This document shows positions 1 through 7,835 of a stretch of DNA of 9,897 nucleotides, piece after piece. Source of the stretch: Ruminococcaceae bacterium UBA5295 (GTDB lineage Bacteria; Bacillota; Clostridia; Oscillospirales; Acutalibacteraceae); assembly GCA_002411365.1 (NCBI GenBank), contig DHSD01000016.1, positions 12,287-22,183 of the forward strand, read 5' to 3'. Below the pieces are notes generated by a model. It did not search any database. It was not told the origin of the DNA and was given only the letters and a program-made list of their open reading frames with translations. How positions within the stretch are numbered: position 1 is the first letter of the stretch; the number at the start of each line of letters is the position of its first letter. Position numbers and translations under genes: made by a program.

Positions 1-1118
1 ATTCTGAGAAAGGGCTGGAGAAGGGCTTTCAGAAACTGGAAAAATACAAACATCAAAACATGGGCCTGACTGAAGTAGCGGATATGAAAGAAACGGTTCT
101 GGGCCTTGCAAACAATCCACAGGATTATACTTCTTTTTACCATGACTGTGACGGTCGGATGGTCAGACATGATCGTGTGCACAATCTATACGGGTACAAC
201 ATGACTCGGGCAGCCGCAGAAGCCTTTGAACGATTTTCGCCGAAAAAAAGGATTCTGCTGTTTTCACGCGCCTCCGCAATCGGAATGCACCGCTATGGTG
301 GTGTCTGGACTGGCGACAATCGTTCCTGGTGGAGCCATCTGCTTTTGGCAATCCAAATGATGCCATCGCTCAATATGTGCGGCTTTCTCTACGCCGGCTC
401 GGATATTGGCGGATTTGGCGACGACACAACGCCGGATCTTCTCATGCGCTGGCTGGAATTCGGCGTGTTCACGCCGCTGATGCGCAATCACTCGGCACAG
501 AACACCCGGCGACAGGAAGTTTATCGTTTTCCAGAAGAAATGTCGAAATTTCGCAACATCATTGAGATCCGGTATGTGCTGCTGCCCTACTTATACAGCG
601 AGTATATGAAAGCAGCACTAAGTGACGATCTGTATTTCAAGCCGCTTGCATTCGACTACCCAGACGATCCATATGCCGCACGGATTGAAGACCAGCTTCT
701 TCTTGGCAACGAGTTAATGCTTGCACCGGTATATACACAGAATGCAGTAGGGCGCACTGTCTATTGTCCGGAGCCTATGATGTTGGTTCGAATGCGTTCT
801 GGAAGAGAAGTCCACACGGAGCACATAGATGCCGGATTTCATTACGTTTCGATCGATATGGATGAAATCGTTTTTTTTCTGCGTCCAAACTGTATCATTC
901 CTCTTTCCGAAGGCGGTGAAAGTGTATCGAAGGTTGACTTTGAAAGACTTTTCCTGCTTGGAAACGTCCAGACAAAAGCCGATTATCTATATTACGATGA
1001 TGATGGTTGCGAAAAAGACTACGATAAACCGGAGCATTTCGTAAAAATATCCGTGGACAATAAAAATAATGCCTACTATGAGGGAAAAAGGGAACTGCAG
1101 CTTACTGTATTAAAATGA
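1..1118 (+). CDS. GH31 family alpha-glucosidase, C-terminal part (5' end outside window)
   Basis: Retaining alpha-glucosidase of glycoside hydrolase family 31, which removes terminal glucose from alpha-gluco-oligosaccharides. The frame is open from base 3 to the TGA at 1116-1118, with no stop upstream of the ATG at 60, so that ATG is internal and the gene is cut by the window edge. Visible GH31 marks are HDRVHNLYGYNMTRAA (about 153-200), the KRILLFSR strand, and the block GGVWTGDNRSWW, whose Asp (codon 315-317) is the expected acid/base. These are followed by MCGFLYAGSDIGGFG and FTPLMRNHS, then the C-terminal beta domains. The nucleophile Asp (the WxDMNE region) should lie just before the window. 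About 371 of the usual 650-800 residues are present. No export signal can be judged. By eye the first 700 bases are more GC-rich than the tail. The next gene starts 373 bases downstream. The family is confident; the linkage preference is not readable. Confidence 0.93.
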   Translation, partial: SEKGLEKGFQKLEKYKHQNMGLTEVADMKETVLGLANNPQDYTSFYHDCDGRMVRHDRVHNLYGYNMTRAAAEAFERFSPKKRILLFSRASAIGMHRYGGVWTGDNRSWWSHLLLAIQMMPSLNMCGFLYAGSDIGGFGDDTTPDLLMRWLEFGVFTPLMRNHSAQNTRRQEVYRFPEEMSKFRNIIEIRYVLLPYLYSEYMKAALSDDLYFKPLAFDYPDDPYAARIEDQLLLGNELMLAPVYTQNAVGRTVYCPEPMMLVRMRSGREVHTEHIDAGFHYVSIDMDEIVFFLRPNCIIPLSEGGESVSKVDFERLFLLGNVQTKADYLYYDDDGCEKDYDKPEHFVKISVDNKNNAYYEGKRELQLTVLK

Positions 1119-1491
1119 CTGCATATGATAAGAAGTAACTATAAGTTTTCTTTGTAATCACAGATATGTCGCGCACTTATTCATGGCATATCTTGCAAGC
1201 CGACTGATTAGCGCTGAAAGGAGGGATATTATAAAAGACAAAATAGTACAGACCTGTTCCCTTCATGGCAGAGTACCACATTCTTGTAAGTAACGAACAG
1301 CAGCATTTTCTCGTATTTCGTACGTATGCTTTCTCTTATGCTTCTATGCATTTTGCTGTTTTGCCTTGAATTTATACCGTAAGGACGGCGGAAGGCCAGA
1401 TATATCCGGGAACCTCAAAGACCATATATTTACTATGCTTTTCAAGTTCTGTAATTGGCTAAGATTAATGTTTTAATGAGGAAATATTGCG
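1119..1491. other. Intergenic region between GH31 and GH27 genes
   Basis: This 373-base gap holds no convincing gene. A 7-bp inverted repeat, AGATATG (1162-1168) / CATATCT (1187-1193), lies soon after the GH31 stop but has an 18-base loop and no T run, so it is a poor terminator. A strong Shine-Dalgarno-like AAAGGAGGG (1217-1225) has no ATG, GTG or TTG at a usable distance and may be the remnant of a lost gene start. AACAGCA (1296-1302) is complementary to TGCTGTT (1354-1360), but the loop is long. A 34-codon ATG frame from 1265 has no ribosome binding site and is probably chance. No clear sigma-A promoter or catabolite-response site was found. Confidence 0.6.
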
Positions 1492-1494
1492 TTG
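1478..1494 (+). promoter_or_regulatory. Ribosome binding site deciding a TTG start for the GH27 gene
   Basis: GAGGA at 1478-1482 lies 9 bases before a TTG codon at 1492-1494. An in-frame TGA at 1477-1479 rules out a longer start, apart from a rare ATT at 1486. The TTG choice also gives a signal peptide. Confidence 0.7.
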
Positions 1495-4224
1495 AAAAAG
1501 AATTTTTTTGGCAAATGCCACAAAAGCATCTGTTTTCACAAAAATAACACCTCTGGAAAATTCATTCGTTTCTTTCTGGTATTTTCCTTGATTTTAGCAG
1601 TTTCAGTACCAAGTTTTATAATTCGCAGTTACGCAAGGGATAGCATCTATACCAAATCAGGCATAGGACCATTATATTGGTGTGGCTATGAAAATTCATA
1701 TCAGAATAATGCTCCGATATCCCAAACACGCTTCCTGAAAAATGTTGATTGGTTTGCGGAGAATTATAAACCTTATGGCTATAATATGGTCTGCACGGAC
1801 GGTTGGATTGAGGATTCCACAAATACTAACTCAAATGGTTATGTAACATCCTATAACGACAATTGGGATTATACTTGGAATGATTTATACAACTATTGCA
1901 ATCACGATGGGTTGGAACTTGGTGTCTATTATAATCCTTTATGGGTTACTCCTGCTGCGGTCGCCGATAGCAGCAAAACTGTTGTTGGAACAAGTTATAA
2001 GGTGAGCGACATTGTTGATACTGCATATTCCTATACTGGGACCAATCCATCCAACTTGGCAGGAGACAGGTTTAATTATACAGGCGGTAATGGAGATAAG
2101 ACCTTATACTGGGTTGATGTTACCAAAAGTGGAGCAGAAGAATACATTAAAGGTTATGTAGACTATTTTAAAAAAATCGGTGTAAAAATGTTGCGGATTG
2201 ATTTTTTATCGTGGTACGAATCAGGAACAGATCACGGTGCTACAATAGGAAAGGCACATGGAACCGATGAATATGAAACCGCATTAAAATGGATATATGA
2301 GGCCGCCGAAAACGATATGGAGATAAGCCTCGTAATGCCTAATCTTTATAACAATGGTACAACCGAATTGAACTATGGCGACATGGCCAGAGTAAACGAA
2401 GATTGCGGAACCGGCGGATGGAAAAGGTTCAGCGACTTGAACAGAGGTGAGCATTACAACTATTGGTCACAGTGCTCAAACGCCTTTGACGGACTTATAT
2501 ATTGGTCGCAGTATTTCGGAGCGGGCAAAATGATTCCTGATGCGGATATGCTTAGGTTAAATACTTTTGACAGTGATGCAGAGCGTAAATCTGCCGTATC
2601 CTTGTTCACCTTGTCCGGCGCACCGATTGATATTGCCGATCAATACGATACCATTGGAAACAGTGCATGGATTTATCAAAACAGCGAACTGCTTAACTTA
2701 AGGTCTTCAAATTTTGTTGCGAAGCCAATCAGCGCCGATCCGACGAATGTCAACAGCCAGATATGGAAAGGCATGCTTTCAGACGGAACCTGGGTCGTCG
2801 GTTTGTTTAACAGGGAATCGACACCACAGAAAAGGAGCATAGATTTCTCAACCGTATTGGGGCTGACCGGAACTGCTGCTGTTAGGGACTTATGGGAACA
2901 CGTTGATCTTGGAAACATGTCTTCGTACAGTACGACATTGGCTGCACACAGTTGTGTGGTCTTGAAGATATCAGGAACACAAGGGACTGTGGCGACAGGG
3001 AGTATATTCAATCCGGGTTTTGAGAATGGCGACATTACTGGCTGGACAGCCTCCGGTTCTGACTTTGGAGTGGATTCCAATGATGTCTACACTGGTAAAT
3101 ATAAATGCTACTTCTGGAGCACTCAAGCTTACAGACAGAAAATCTCGCAGACCATAACAGGCCTTGTGAACGGGGAATACACAGTATCCGCATATGTCAA
3201 GCAGAATACCGGGATTCCAAACACCTGTAGAATGGAGCTGTCTGATTATGGTGGTTCCGCAATATACACTGATATTTCCCACGGCTCTGCTTATCAGAAA
3301 ATCAGTGGAACTGTTGACATTACAAACGGTAAAGTAACCATTGCTTTTTATGAGGACGCTTCTGCTAATACCAACCTTCAAATTGATAACGTTCAAATTG
3401 CAAGTACTGGTTCTATAGCTAATTCCGGGTTCGAGGACGGTTCTATCTCCGGATGGACAGCAACAGGCTCGAATTACGGTGTGGATTCAAGCGATGTTTA
3501 CAATGGAAGCTATAAATGCTATTTTTTTAGTACTTCCGCTTATAAGCAAAAACTGAGCCAAACGGTTTCTGGCCTATCTAATGGAATATACACGGTTATG
3601 GCTTATGTCAAGCAGAACACCGGGACACCAAACGTTTGTAGAATGGAGTTATCTGATTATGGCGGTGCCACGGTATACACTGATATTTCCCACAGCTCTG
3701 CTTATCAAGAAATCACCGGAACGATAGACGTCACAAACGGAAAGGCAAACATTGCTTTTTATGAGGATGCCCCCGCTAACACCAATCTTCAAATTGACGA
3801 TGTCCAAATTGTACCGTCCGGCAGAATCGAAGATCAGGGGTTTGAAACAGGAAGTATTGACGGATGGACTTTAACAGGATCAAATTATGGAGTCGATACC
3901 TCAGACGTTGAAGCTGGCAAATATAAGTGCTATTTCTACAATGACTCGGCATATACGCAGAAAATTGAGCAGACAGTAACCGGCGTTTCAAATGGAACAC
4001 ATACGGTGACAGCATATGTTAAGCAAAATATTGGGACACCGACACTATGCAGGATGGAACTATCTGATTTCAGTGGCAGTACTATTTATACAAATATAAG
4101 CAGCAACAACAGTTATACAAAAATATCTGGTACCATAGATGTAACGAATGGACAAGTTAATATTGTGTTTTATGAAAGCGCGACCGGGGCTAACCTCCAA
4201 ATTGACGATGTAGAATTAAGCTAA
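1492..4224 (+). CDS. Secreted GH27-type glycosidase (isomaltodextranase-like) with three C-terminal CBM-like repeats
   Basis: Predicted extracellular 910-residue glycosidase of clan GH-D, family 27. A long basic n-region and a hydrophobic core (about residues 27-44) form a Sec signal peptide, with likely cleavage after SYA (A48). The catalytic barrel spans about 50-495. It has a DGW motif at 103-105, as in the GH27 IDDGW strand. The strand KMLRIDF places the nucleophile at Asp237. RVNED (300-304) matches the RxSxD acid/base motif with Asn for Ser, giving Asp304 as acid/base. An antiparallel beta domain follows, to about residue 495. Residues 503-910 are three tandem beta-sandwich modules. GH27 includes alpha-galactosidases, beta-L-arabinopyranosidases and isomaltodextranases. 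I favour isomaltodextranase (isomaltose released from dextran ends) because both neighbours are alpha-glucan enzymes, but alpha-galactosidase stays possible. The family is fairly sure and the substrate is inferred. It has a TTG start and ends in TAA, 347 bases before the ATG of the GH15 gene. Confidence 0.85.
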   Translation: MKKNFFGKCHKSICFHKNNTSGKFIRFFLVFSLILAVSVPSFIIRSYARDSIYTKSGIGPLYWCGYENSYQNNAPISQTRFLKNVDWFAENYKPYGYNMVCTDGWIEDSTNTNSNGYVTSYNDNWDYTWNDLYNYCNHDGLELGVYYNPLWVTPAAVADSSKTVVGTSYKVSDIVDTAYSYTGTNPSNLAGDRFNYTGGNGDKTLYWVDVTKSGAEEYIKGYVDYFKKIGVKMLRIDFLSWYESGTDHGATIGKAHGTDEYETALKWIYEAAENDMEISLVMPNLYNNGTTELNYGDMARVNEDCGTGGWKRFSDLNRGEHYNYWSQCSNAFDGLIYWSQYFGAGKMIPDADMLRLNTFDSDAERKSAVSLFTLSGAPIDIADQYDTIGNSAWIYQNSELLNLRSSNFVAKPISADPTNVNSQIWKGMLSDGTWVVGLFNRESTPQKRSIDFSTVLGLTGTAAVRDLWEHVDLGNMSSYSTTLAAHSCVVLKISGTQGTVATGSIFNPGFENGDITGWTASGSDFGVDSNDVYTGKYKCYFWSTQAYRQKISQTITGLVNGEYTVSAYVKQNTGIPNTCRMELSDYGGSAIYTDISHGSAYQKISGTVDITNGKVTIAFYEDASANTNLQIDNVQIASTGSIANSGFEDGSISGWTATGSNYGVDSSDVYNGSYKCYFFSTSAYKQKLSQTVSGLSNGIYTVMAYVKQNTGTPNVCRMELSDYGGATVYTDISHSSAYQEITGTIDVTNGKANIAFYEDAPANTNLQIDDVQIVPSGRIEDQGFETGSIDGWTLTGSNYGVDTSDVEAGKYKCYFYNDSAYTQKIEQTVTGVSNGTHTVTAYVKQNIGTPTLCRMELSDFSGSTIYTNISSNNSYTKISGTIDVTNGQVNIVFYESATGANLQIDDVELS
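2998..4221 (+). repeat. Three tandem carbohydrate-binding-like modules (period exactly 411 nt)
   Basis: Inside the GH27 gene: repeat 1 at 2998-3408, repeat 2 at 3409-3819 and repeat 3 at 3820-4221 (137, 137 and 134 residues). Each copy starts near a GFE(N/D/T)G sequence and carries GWT..GS, GVD, YKCYF, AYVKQN, CRMELSD, YT(D/N)IS and a final NLQID(D/N)V. The N-terminal GFE..GW and terminal LQIDDV pattern resembles the galactose-binding-like jelly-roll CBMs (CBM4/9/22/61 type). I cannot assign the CBM family. Copies 1 and 2 are close in DNA as well as protein, which suggests a late duplication. The modules probably hold the enzyme on a polysaccharide. Confidence 0.85.
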
Positions 4225-4250
4225 TAAAATCATTAAATAGCTTCCACATG

Positions 4251-4272
4251 ACATATTTTGATCAAAATATGT
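4251..4272. promoter_or_regulatory. Perfect 22-bp palindrome centred on GATC
   Basis: Half-site ACATATTTTGA followed by its exact complement, 26 bases after the GH27 stop codon. As RNA it could form a weak AU stem of 9 bp with a GAUC loop, but no T run follows, so it is not a typical terminator. A dimeric regulator's operator for the GH15 gene is the other possibility. Function unknown. Confidence 0.45.
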
Positions 4273-4517
4273 TCTCTTAATAATACTATCTCTTAAATTT
4301 GGATCATGTTTCATATCAAAGAAATATTGCTTTTCTATTCGACCAGATTTATAAAGTGGGAAGTGCCATAAAAACAAATGTTACAATCAACACAATTCAA
4401 TTAGGGTAGCTATATCAGCATTGGTTTGTTAACTGATTTGCCGAATAGCCGTGTCATTAATCTTAACAGCCTAACAATAAATTAATTCAAAAAATGCTTG
4501 GCAAATCTCTGTTGAGC

Positions 4518-4544
4518 CAAAATGGTTTTATAAAATCCATTTTG
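4518..4544 (+). promoter_or_regulatory. Hairpin in the 5' leader of the GH15 gene
   Basis: CAAAATGG (4518-4525) and CCATTTTG (4537-4544) form an 8-bp stem. An inner TTT/AAA stem closes the loop after one mismatch. It ends 13 bases before the GGGAGG ribosome binding site (4558-4563), so it would sit in the mRNA leader. It also argues that the in-frame ATG at 4494 is not the start. Confidence 0.4.
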
Positions 4545-4571
4545 AGTAAAATTTATTGGGAGGAAAAGAAA

Positions 4572-7500
4572 ATGAAAATGGCAAACAAGCAAAGGCTAAG
4601 GTCTGTAACCGCGGCAATACTCGTGTTCAGTTTGCTGACAGGATTAAGTTGGTTACCAAAGTCAGTAGCTCATGCTCAAACTTATTCACAAAGCCAATAT
4701 GAGGCTGAGACCGCATCATTACACAACGTTTCCACAAACACAAACCATACCAGCTATACTGGTTCCGGTTTTGTCGATGGATTCGGAAAAATTGGTGATT
4801 TCGTTCAATTTACCATTAATGTAGCAACTGCTGAAGACACCACACTCCGGTTCCGTTACTCAAATTACACTGGTTCAACTAACGTTCGTGAAATCTACGT
4901 GGACGGTAATTTCGTCAGTAATGCTTACTTTGCCGACACCGGAAATTGGGATGTATGGAATACTACGGATGTGGGAACAGCGCTTTCCTCTGGTTCCCAT
5001 ACGGTAAAAGTTGCGGTTGAGAAAAGCTCAGACGGGTACATTAACCTTGACAATCTGATTGTGACTCCTAAGCATGCTTCTGTGCGTAGCCTATACACAT
5101 CAAATTGGGACAATATGATGTCGATTTGGCAGGCAAGCAAACTATATGATACCGACACATCAAGCGCAAAAGGACCACGTCTTTCCGAACTGAGATATTC
5201 GGGCAACTGGTCCCAGAATCAAATTCAGGATTACAGTTCTTTTTTCCGTGATGAAACTAACGGTGTCAAATACGATCAGCCTCATAAATTTGATTCTGAA
5301 GCTTATTTTGATGAAAGCGGCATTTTACATACCAATTACTTGAAATACAACGACACTCAACCTTCTGTTGAAATATCTAGGGACTATGCAACCGTTCCAA
5401 ACCAGAACTTGATTGTAACACGCTATGCGTTGAAAAATTCAGGCTCTTCCAGTATGACGTACAGTATTCTTGATATGCTGTATCCGAATAACAGTTCGTC
5501 GAATGCAGTTTCAGCAAACTACGACTCTTCCAGAAATGCAATTATTATCAATCTGAGCGCATCCTCTCAGCCATACCTGGCTTTAGGTGCATTTACGACC
5601 CCGAGTTATTATCAGGCAGCTAATGATTCCGATAGCAGTACATCCAGTCGAACCTGTTCCCCCTGGTATACTTTCGACAACAGCGGTACATTGAAAAACA
5701 ATTCGAGTGTTTCATCATCGGATGTTTCCGCAGCATTTGAACAAACAGTTACAATTCCTGCCAGTAGTACGAAGTATGTCTATTTTTATGTGGGGCTCGG
5801 TACTACATTAAGCAACATTCAGGAATTATGCAATACTGTGAGTGCTCAAACCGGAAACTATTGGTTCGATGAAACATCAAGTAATTATCAAAATTGGTTT
5901 AGCGGTAAAACCATTCCATCCTTTTCTGATTCCGATCTGACTGCAATTTACAAAAGAAATCTAGTCATGATTAAGAACGCGATTCGTCCAGGAGGTTCAG
6001 TAGCCGACGGAGCAATGCCGGCAACGACAAATCCAGTGAATTACAAGTATAAAGTATGGTCTAGAGACTCTGCTGTAACCGCCATGGCACTGGATGCAGC
6101 CGGGTTTACCGATGAAGCAAAAAGCTACTGGAAATGGCTTGCAGCACGACAAAATTCAGATGGCACTTTCCATACCTGCTATGGGTTGTGGGACAATGCC
6201 AACCAGAATTTTGTGGAACCGGAGAATGATTCTATTGGCATGTTTCTGATCGGTATATATCAGCACTATAAACTCACGGGTGATCAGACATTCTTATCAG
6301 ACTTGTATCCTGCAGTAAAAAATTCAGCAAACTACATTATGAACAATATCAGTCAGAGTACTGGTTTTGGGCCAGTAGATAAAAGCATCTGGGAAGAGGG
6401 CGATACGTCTGAATATTACACCTACACGCAAGCGGCTTATGCAATGGGTCTGAAAAGCGCAGCCTTAATCTCTTCTACCTTGGGAAACTCGGCTTTGACA
6501 GATAGTTATAATGGCGCTGGCAGTACCATTTTGACTGCGATTAACAGGGATGACAGCAATCATGGGCTCTGGAATGCAACAAATGGATACTACAACAGAT
6601 GCGTTAACGCTGATCTTTCCAATAACACTTTGGAAGATTCCTCTACTAATATTCTGTTTGCTTTAGGAGCGATTGACGTCAACTCTTCCAGAGCCAAAAG
6701 CCATATATCAAAGCTTGAGACAGATCTGGCACATGATGTCTATGGGTTTCCAAGATACTCAGGTGATACGTTCTATTACACATCTCAGTGGAGCCCAGGA
6801 GGCAACGAAGCACTGGAAGCTTCTCCATCATGGCCGCAGATGACAATGTGGGACGCTGTTTACCAGATCTATTCTGGAAACTCCAGTAAAGCTTATAATA
6901 TGCTGGAATGGTTTAAACACAGAACCGCCACCGGATTGATGGTGACCGGTGAATCCGCAAGCAATGTTACTGAAGCTCCTTGTGTAAGTACCGCCTGTGA
7001 ACCGGTCACGGCAGCTTCGTTCGTCCTGGCAAGTCTATCCTATTCAAAGAACTATGACATGAGAGTTTACTCTTCTGAAAATAATTCCGGGTGCTACAAA
7101 TCCATCAATGTCACTAATGGAGCAAGCGCAGACTGGAGTCAGTATCAATATATTCCATATTATGTAGATGCTCCAAACGACACCACTGTTTCAGACAGCC
7201 AGACAGATATCAAGAAAGTTTACATAAGCAATGATTCGAATAATATTTATATCAGAATTAACAACGAGGCAGGCTCTCTCCCCAACTCCTCACAGAACGA
7301 TTTTAAAGTCAGTGTTTACACAGAAGATTACAGTAACAGATCCAATACAACAACAAGTACCATTCATGGAACTGCTCTTGGAAGGAACATGGCATATTTG
7401 TTTACCCGGAGCAATACGGATTCTTCTTATAATAAGTACACTGTTTCTGGCGGAAGTTGGTCGTTAAGCAAAACGATATCATCTGTTATTGCACCCCAAT

Positions 7501-7697
7501 GGGATACTTCGACTGGTGGCATTGAGCTTGTGATTCCACGTTCGGAAATTGGTTCTCCAGCCACTGACTCGTGGGGACATATCACAATTGTCTTAGAAAA
7601 ATATCAAAATGGAGCTTATCTGGACCAAGATACAGCTAATTTAAATTATCGACTTACTGGTAGCAACGAATCTTGGTTATATGGCAATTTTGAATAA
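4572..7697 (+). CDS. Secreted GH15-type exo-alpha-glucanase (glucodextranase/glucoamylase-like) with CBM35-like and C-terminal beta modules
   Basis: Predicted extracellular inverting exo-glucosidase of family GH15, releasing glucose from alpha-glucan ends; 1041 residues. The ATG at 4572 is chosen because GGGAGG (4558-4563) precedes it by 8 bases and because it gives a signal peptide cleaved after AHA (A35). An in-frame ATG at 4494 would add 26 residues without a ribosome binding site. Residues 38-167 (QYEAE start, GYINLDNL end) look like a CBM35/CBM6 module. About 170-455 resembles the beta-sandwich that precedes the barrel in bacterial GH15 enzymes. About 460-825 is the alpha/alpha barrel, with VWSRDS, QNSDGTFH and SIWEEG; E608 is the likely general acid, as in the WEE motif of fungal glucoamylase. 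E794 in VTGES is a candidate base, unproven. About 835-1041 is a CBM9/DOMON-like module (DW...D...VYISND..N.YI.I) that may match the glucodextranase C-terminal domain. The linkage (alpha-1,6 or alpha-1,4) is inferred from context only. Confidence 0.87.
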   Translation: MKMANKQRLRSVTAAILVFSLLTGLSWLPKSVAHAQTYSQSQYEAETASLHNVSTNTNHTSYTGSGFVDGFGKIGDFVQFTINVATAEDTTLRFRYSNYTGSTNVREIYVDGNFVSNAYFADTGNWDVWNTTDVGTALSSGSHTVKVAVEKSSDGYINLDNLIVTPKHASVRSLYTSNWDNMMSIWQASKLYDTDTSSAKGPRLSELRYSGNWSQNQIQDYSSFFRDETNGVKYDQPHKFDSEAYFDESGILHTNYLKYNDTQPSVEISRDYATVPNQNLIVTRYALKNSGSSSMTYSILDMLYPNNSSSNAVSANYDSSRNAIIINLSASSQPYLALGAFTTPSYYQAANDSDSSTSSRTCSPWYTFDNSGTLKNNSSVSSSDVSAAFEQTVTIPASSTKYVYFYVGLGTTLSNIQELCNTVSAQTGNYWFDETSSNYQNWFSGKTIPSFSDSDLTAIYKRNLVMIKNAIRPGGSVADGAMPATTNPVNYKYKVWSRDSAVTAMALDAAGFTDEAKSYWKWLAARQNSDGTFHTCYGLWDNANQNFVEPENDSIGMFLIGIYQHYKLTGDQTFLSDLYPAVKNSANYIMNNISQSTGFGPVDKSIWEEGDTSEYYTYTQAAYAMGLKSAALISSTLGNSALTDSYNGAGSTILTAINRDDSNHGLWNATNGYYNRCVNADLSNNTLEDSSTNILFALGAIDVNSSRAKSHISKLETDLAHDVYGFPRYSGDTFYYTSQWSPGGNEALEASPSWPQMTMWDAVYQIYSGNSSKAYNMLEWFKHRTATGLMVTGESASNVTEAPCVSTACEPVTAASFVLASLSYSKNYDMRVYSSENNSGCYKSINVTNGASADWSQYQYIPYYVDAPNDTTVSDSQTDIKKVYISNDSNNIYIRINNEAGSLPNSSQNDFKVSVYTEDYSNRSNTTTSTIHGTALGRNMAYLFTRSNTDSSYNKYTVSGGSWSLSKTISSVIAPQWDTSTGGIELVIPRSEIGSPATDSWGHITIVLEKYQNGAYLDQDTANLNYRLTGSNESWLYGNFE

Positions 7698-7732
7698 ATT
7701 TAGTTGATCGATATTTACGGTAACCGAAAAGA

Positions 7733-7761
7733 GGCCAACCTGTTCAATGAACAGGTTGGCC
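7733..7761 (+). terminator. Rho-independent terminator after the GH15 gene
   Basis: GGCCAACCTGTTCA (7733-7746) and its exact complement (7748-7761) form a very stable hairpin beginning 35 bases after the GH15 stop, followed by CTATTTG. The T run is short but the stem is strong. It closes the glycosidase block and, being symmetric, may act in both directions. Confidence 0.8.
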
Positions 7762-7814
7762 CTATTTGTCTACAATTACAACGCAGATGACAATTAAAAA
7801 TTTAATATTTGCTA

Positions 7815-7831
7815 GGCCTTGTTTGAAAAAT
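7815..7831 (+). repeat. Left terminal inverted repeat of the IS
   Basis: GGCCTTGTTTGAAAAAT, exactly complementary to 8609-8625 and directly preceded by the TA duplication. Confidence 0.92.
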
Positions 7832-7835
7832 AAGT

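Larger units (their letters stand above)
4225..4571. other. Intergenic region between GH27 and GH15 genes
   Basis: This 347-base, AT-rich gap separates the two secreted glycosidase genes. It contains the perfect palindrome at 4251-4272 and the hairpin at 4518-4544, listed separately. It has no strong GC-rich terminator, so read-through from the GH27 gene into the GH15 gene is possible. No clear -35/-10 pair and no small gene were seen. Confidence 0.6.

Noticed and set aside
60..62. ATG 60 as the start of the GH31 gene
   Set aside because: The frame is open upstream to the window edge with GH31-like residues, there is no ribosome binding site, and half of the catalytic domain would be missing.
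1265..1369. 34-codon ORF in the GH31-GH27 gap
   Set aside because: No ribosome binding site and no recognisable sequence; consistent with chance.
2676..3396. Two overlapping minus-strand frames of 134 and 141 codons opposite the GH27 gene
   Set aside because: They lie antisense to a well-supported domain region, have no recognisable protein features, and overlap each other in different frames.
2998..4221. CRISPR or other short-repeat array
   Set aside because: The periodicity is 411 nt, in frame and coding, so it is protein-module duplication. No CRISPR-like direct repeats were seen anywhere.
4494..4571. Longer start (ATG 4494) for the GH15 gene
   Set aside because: No ribosome binding site precedes it, it puts 26 extra residues before a clear signal peptide, and GGGAGG precedes ATG 4572 at good spacing.
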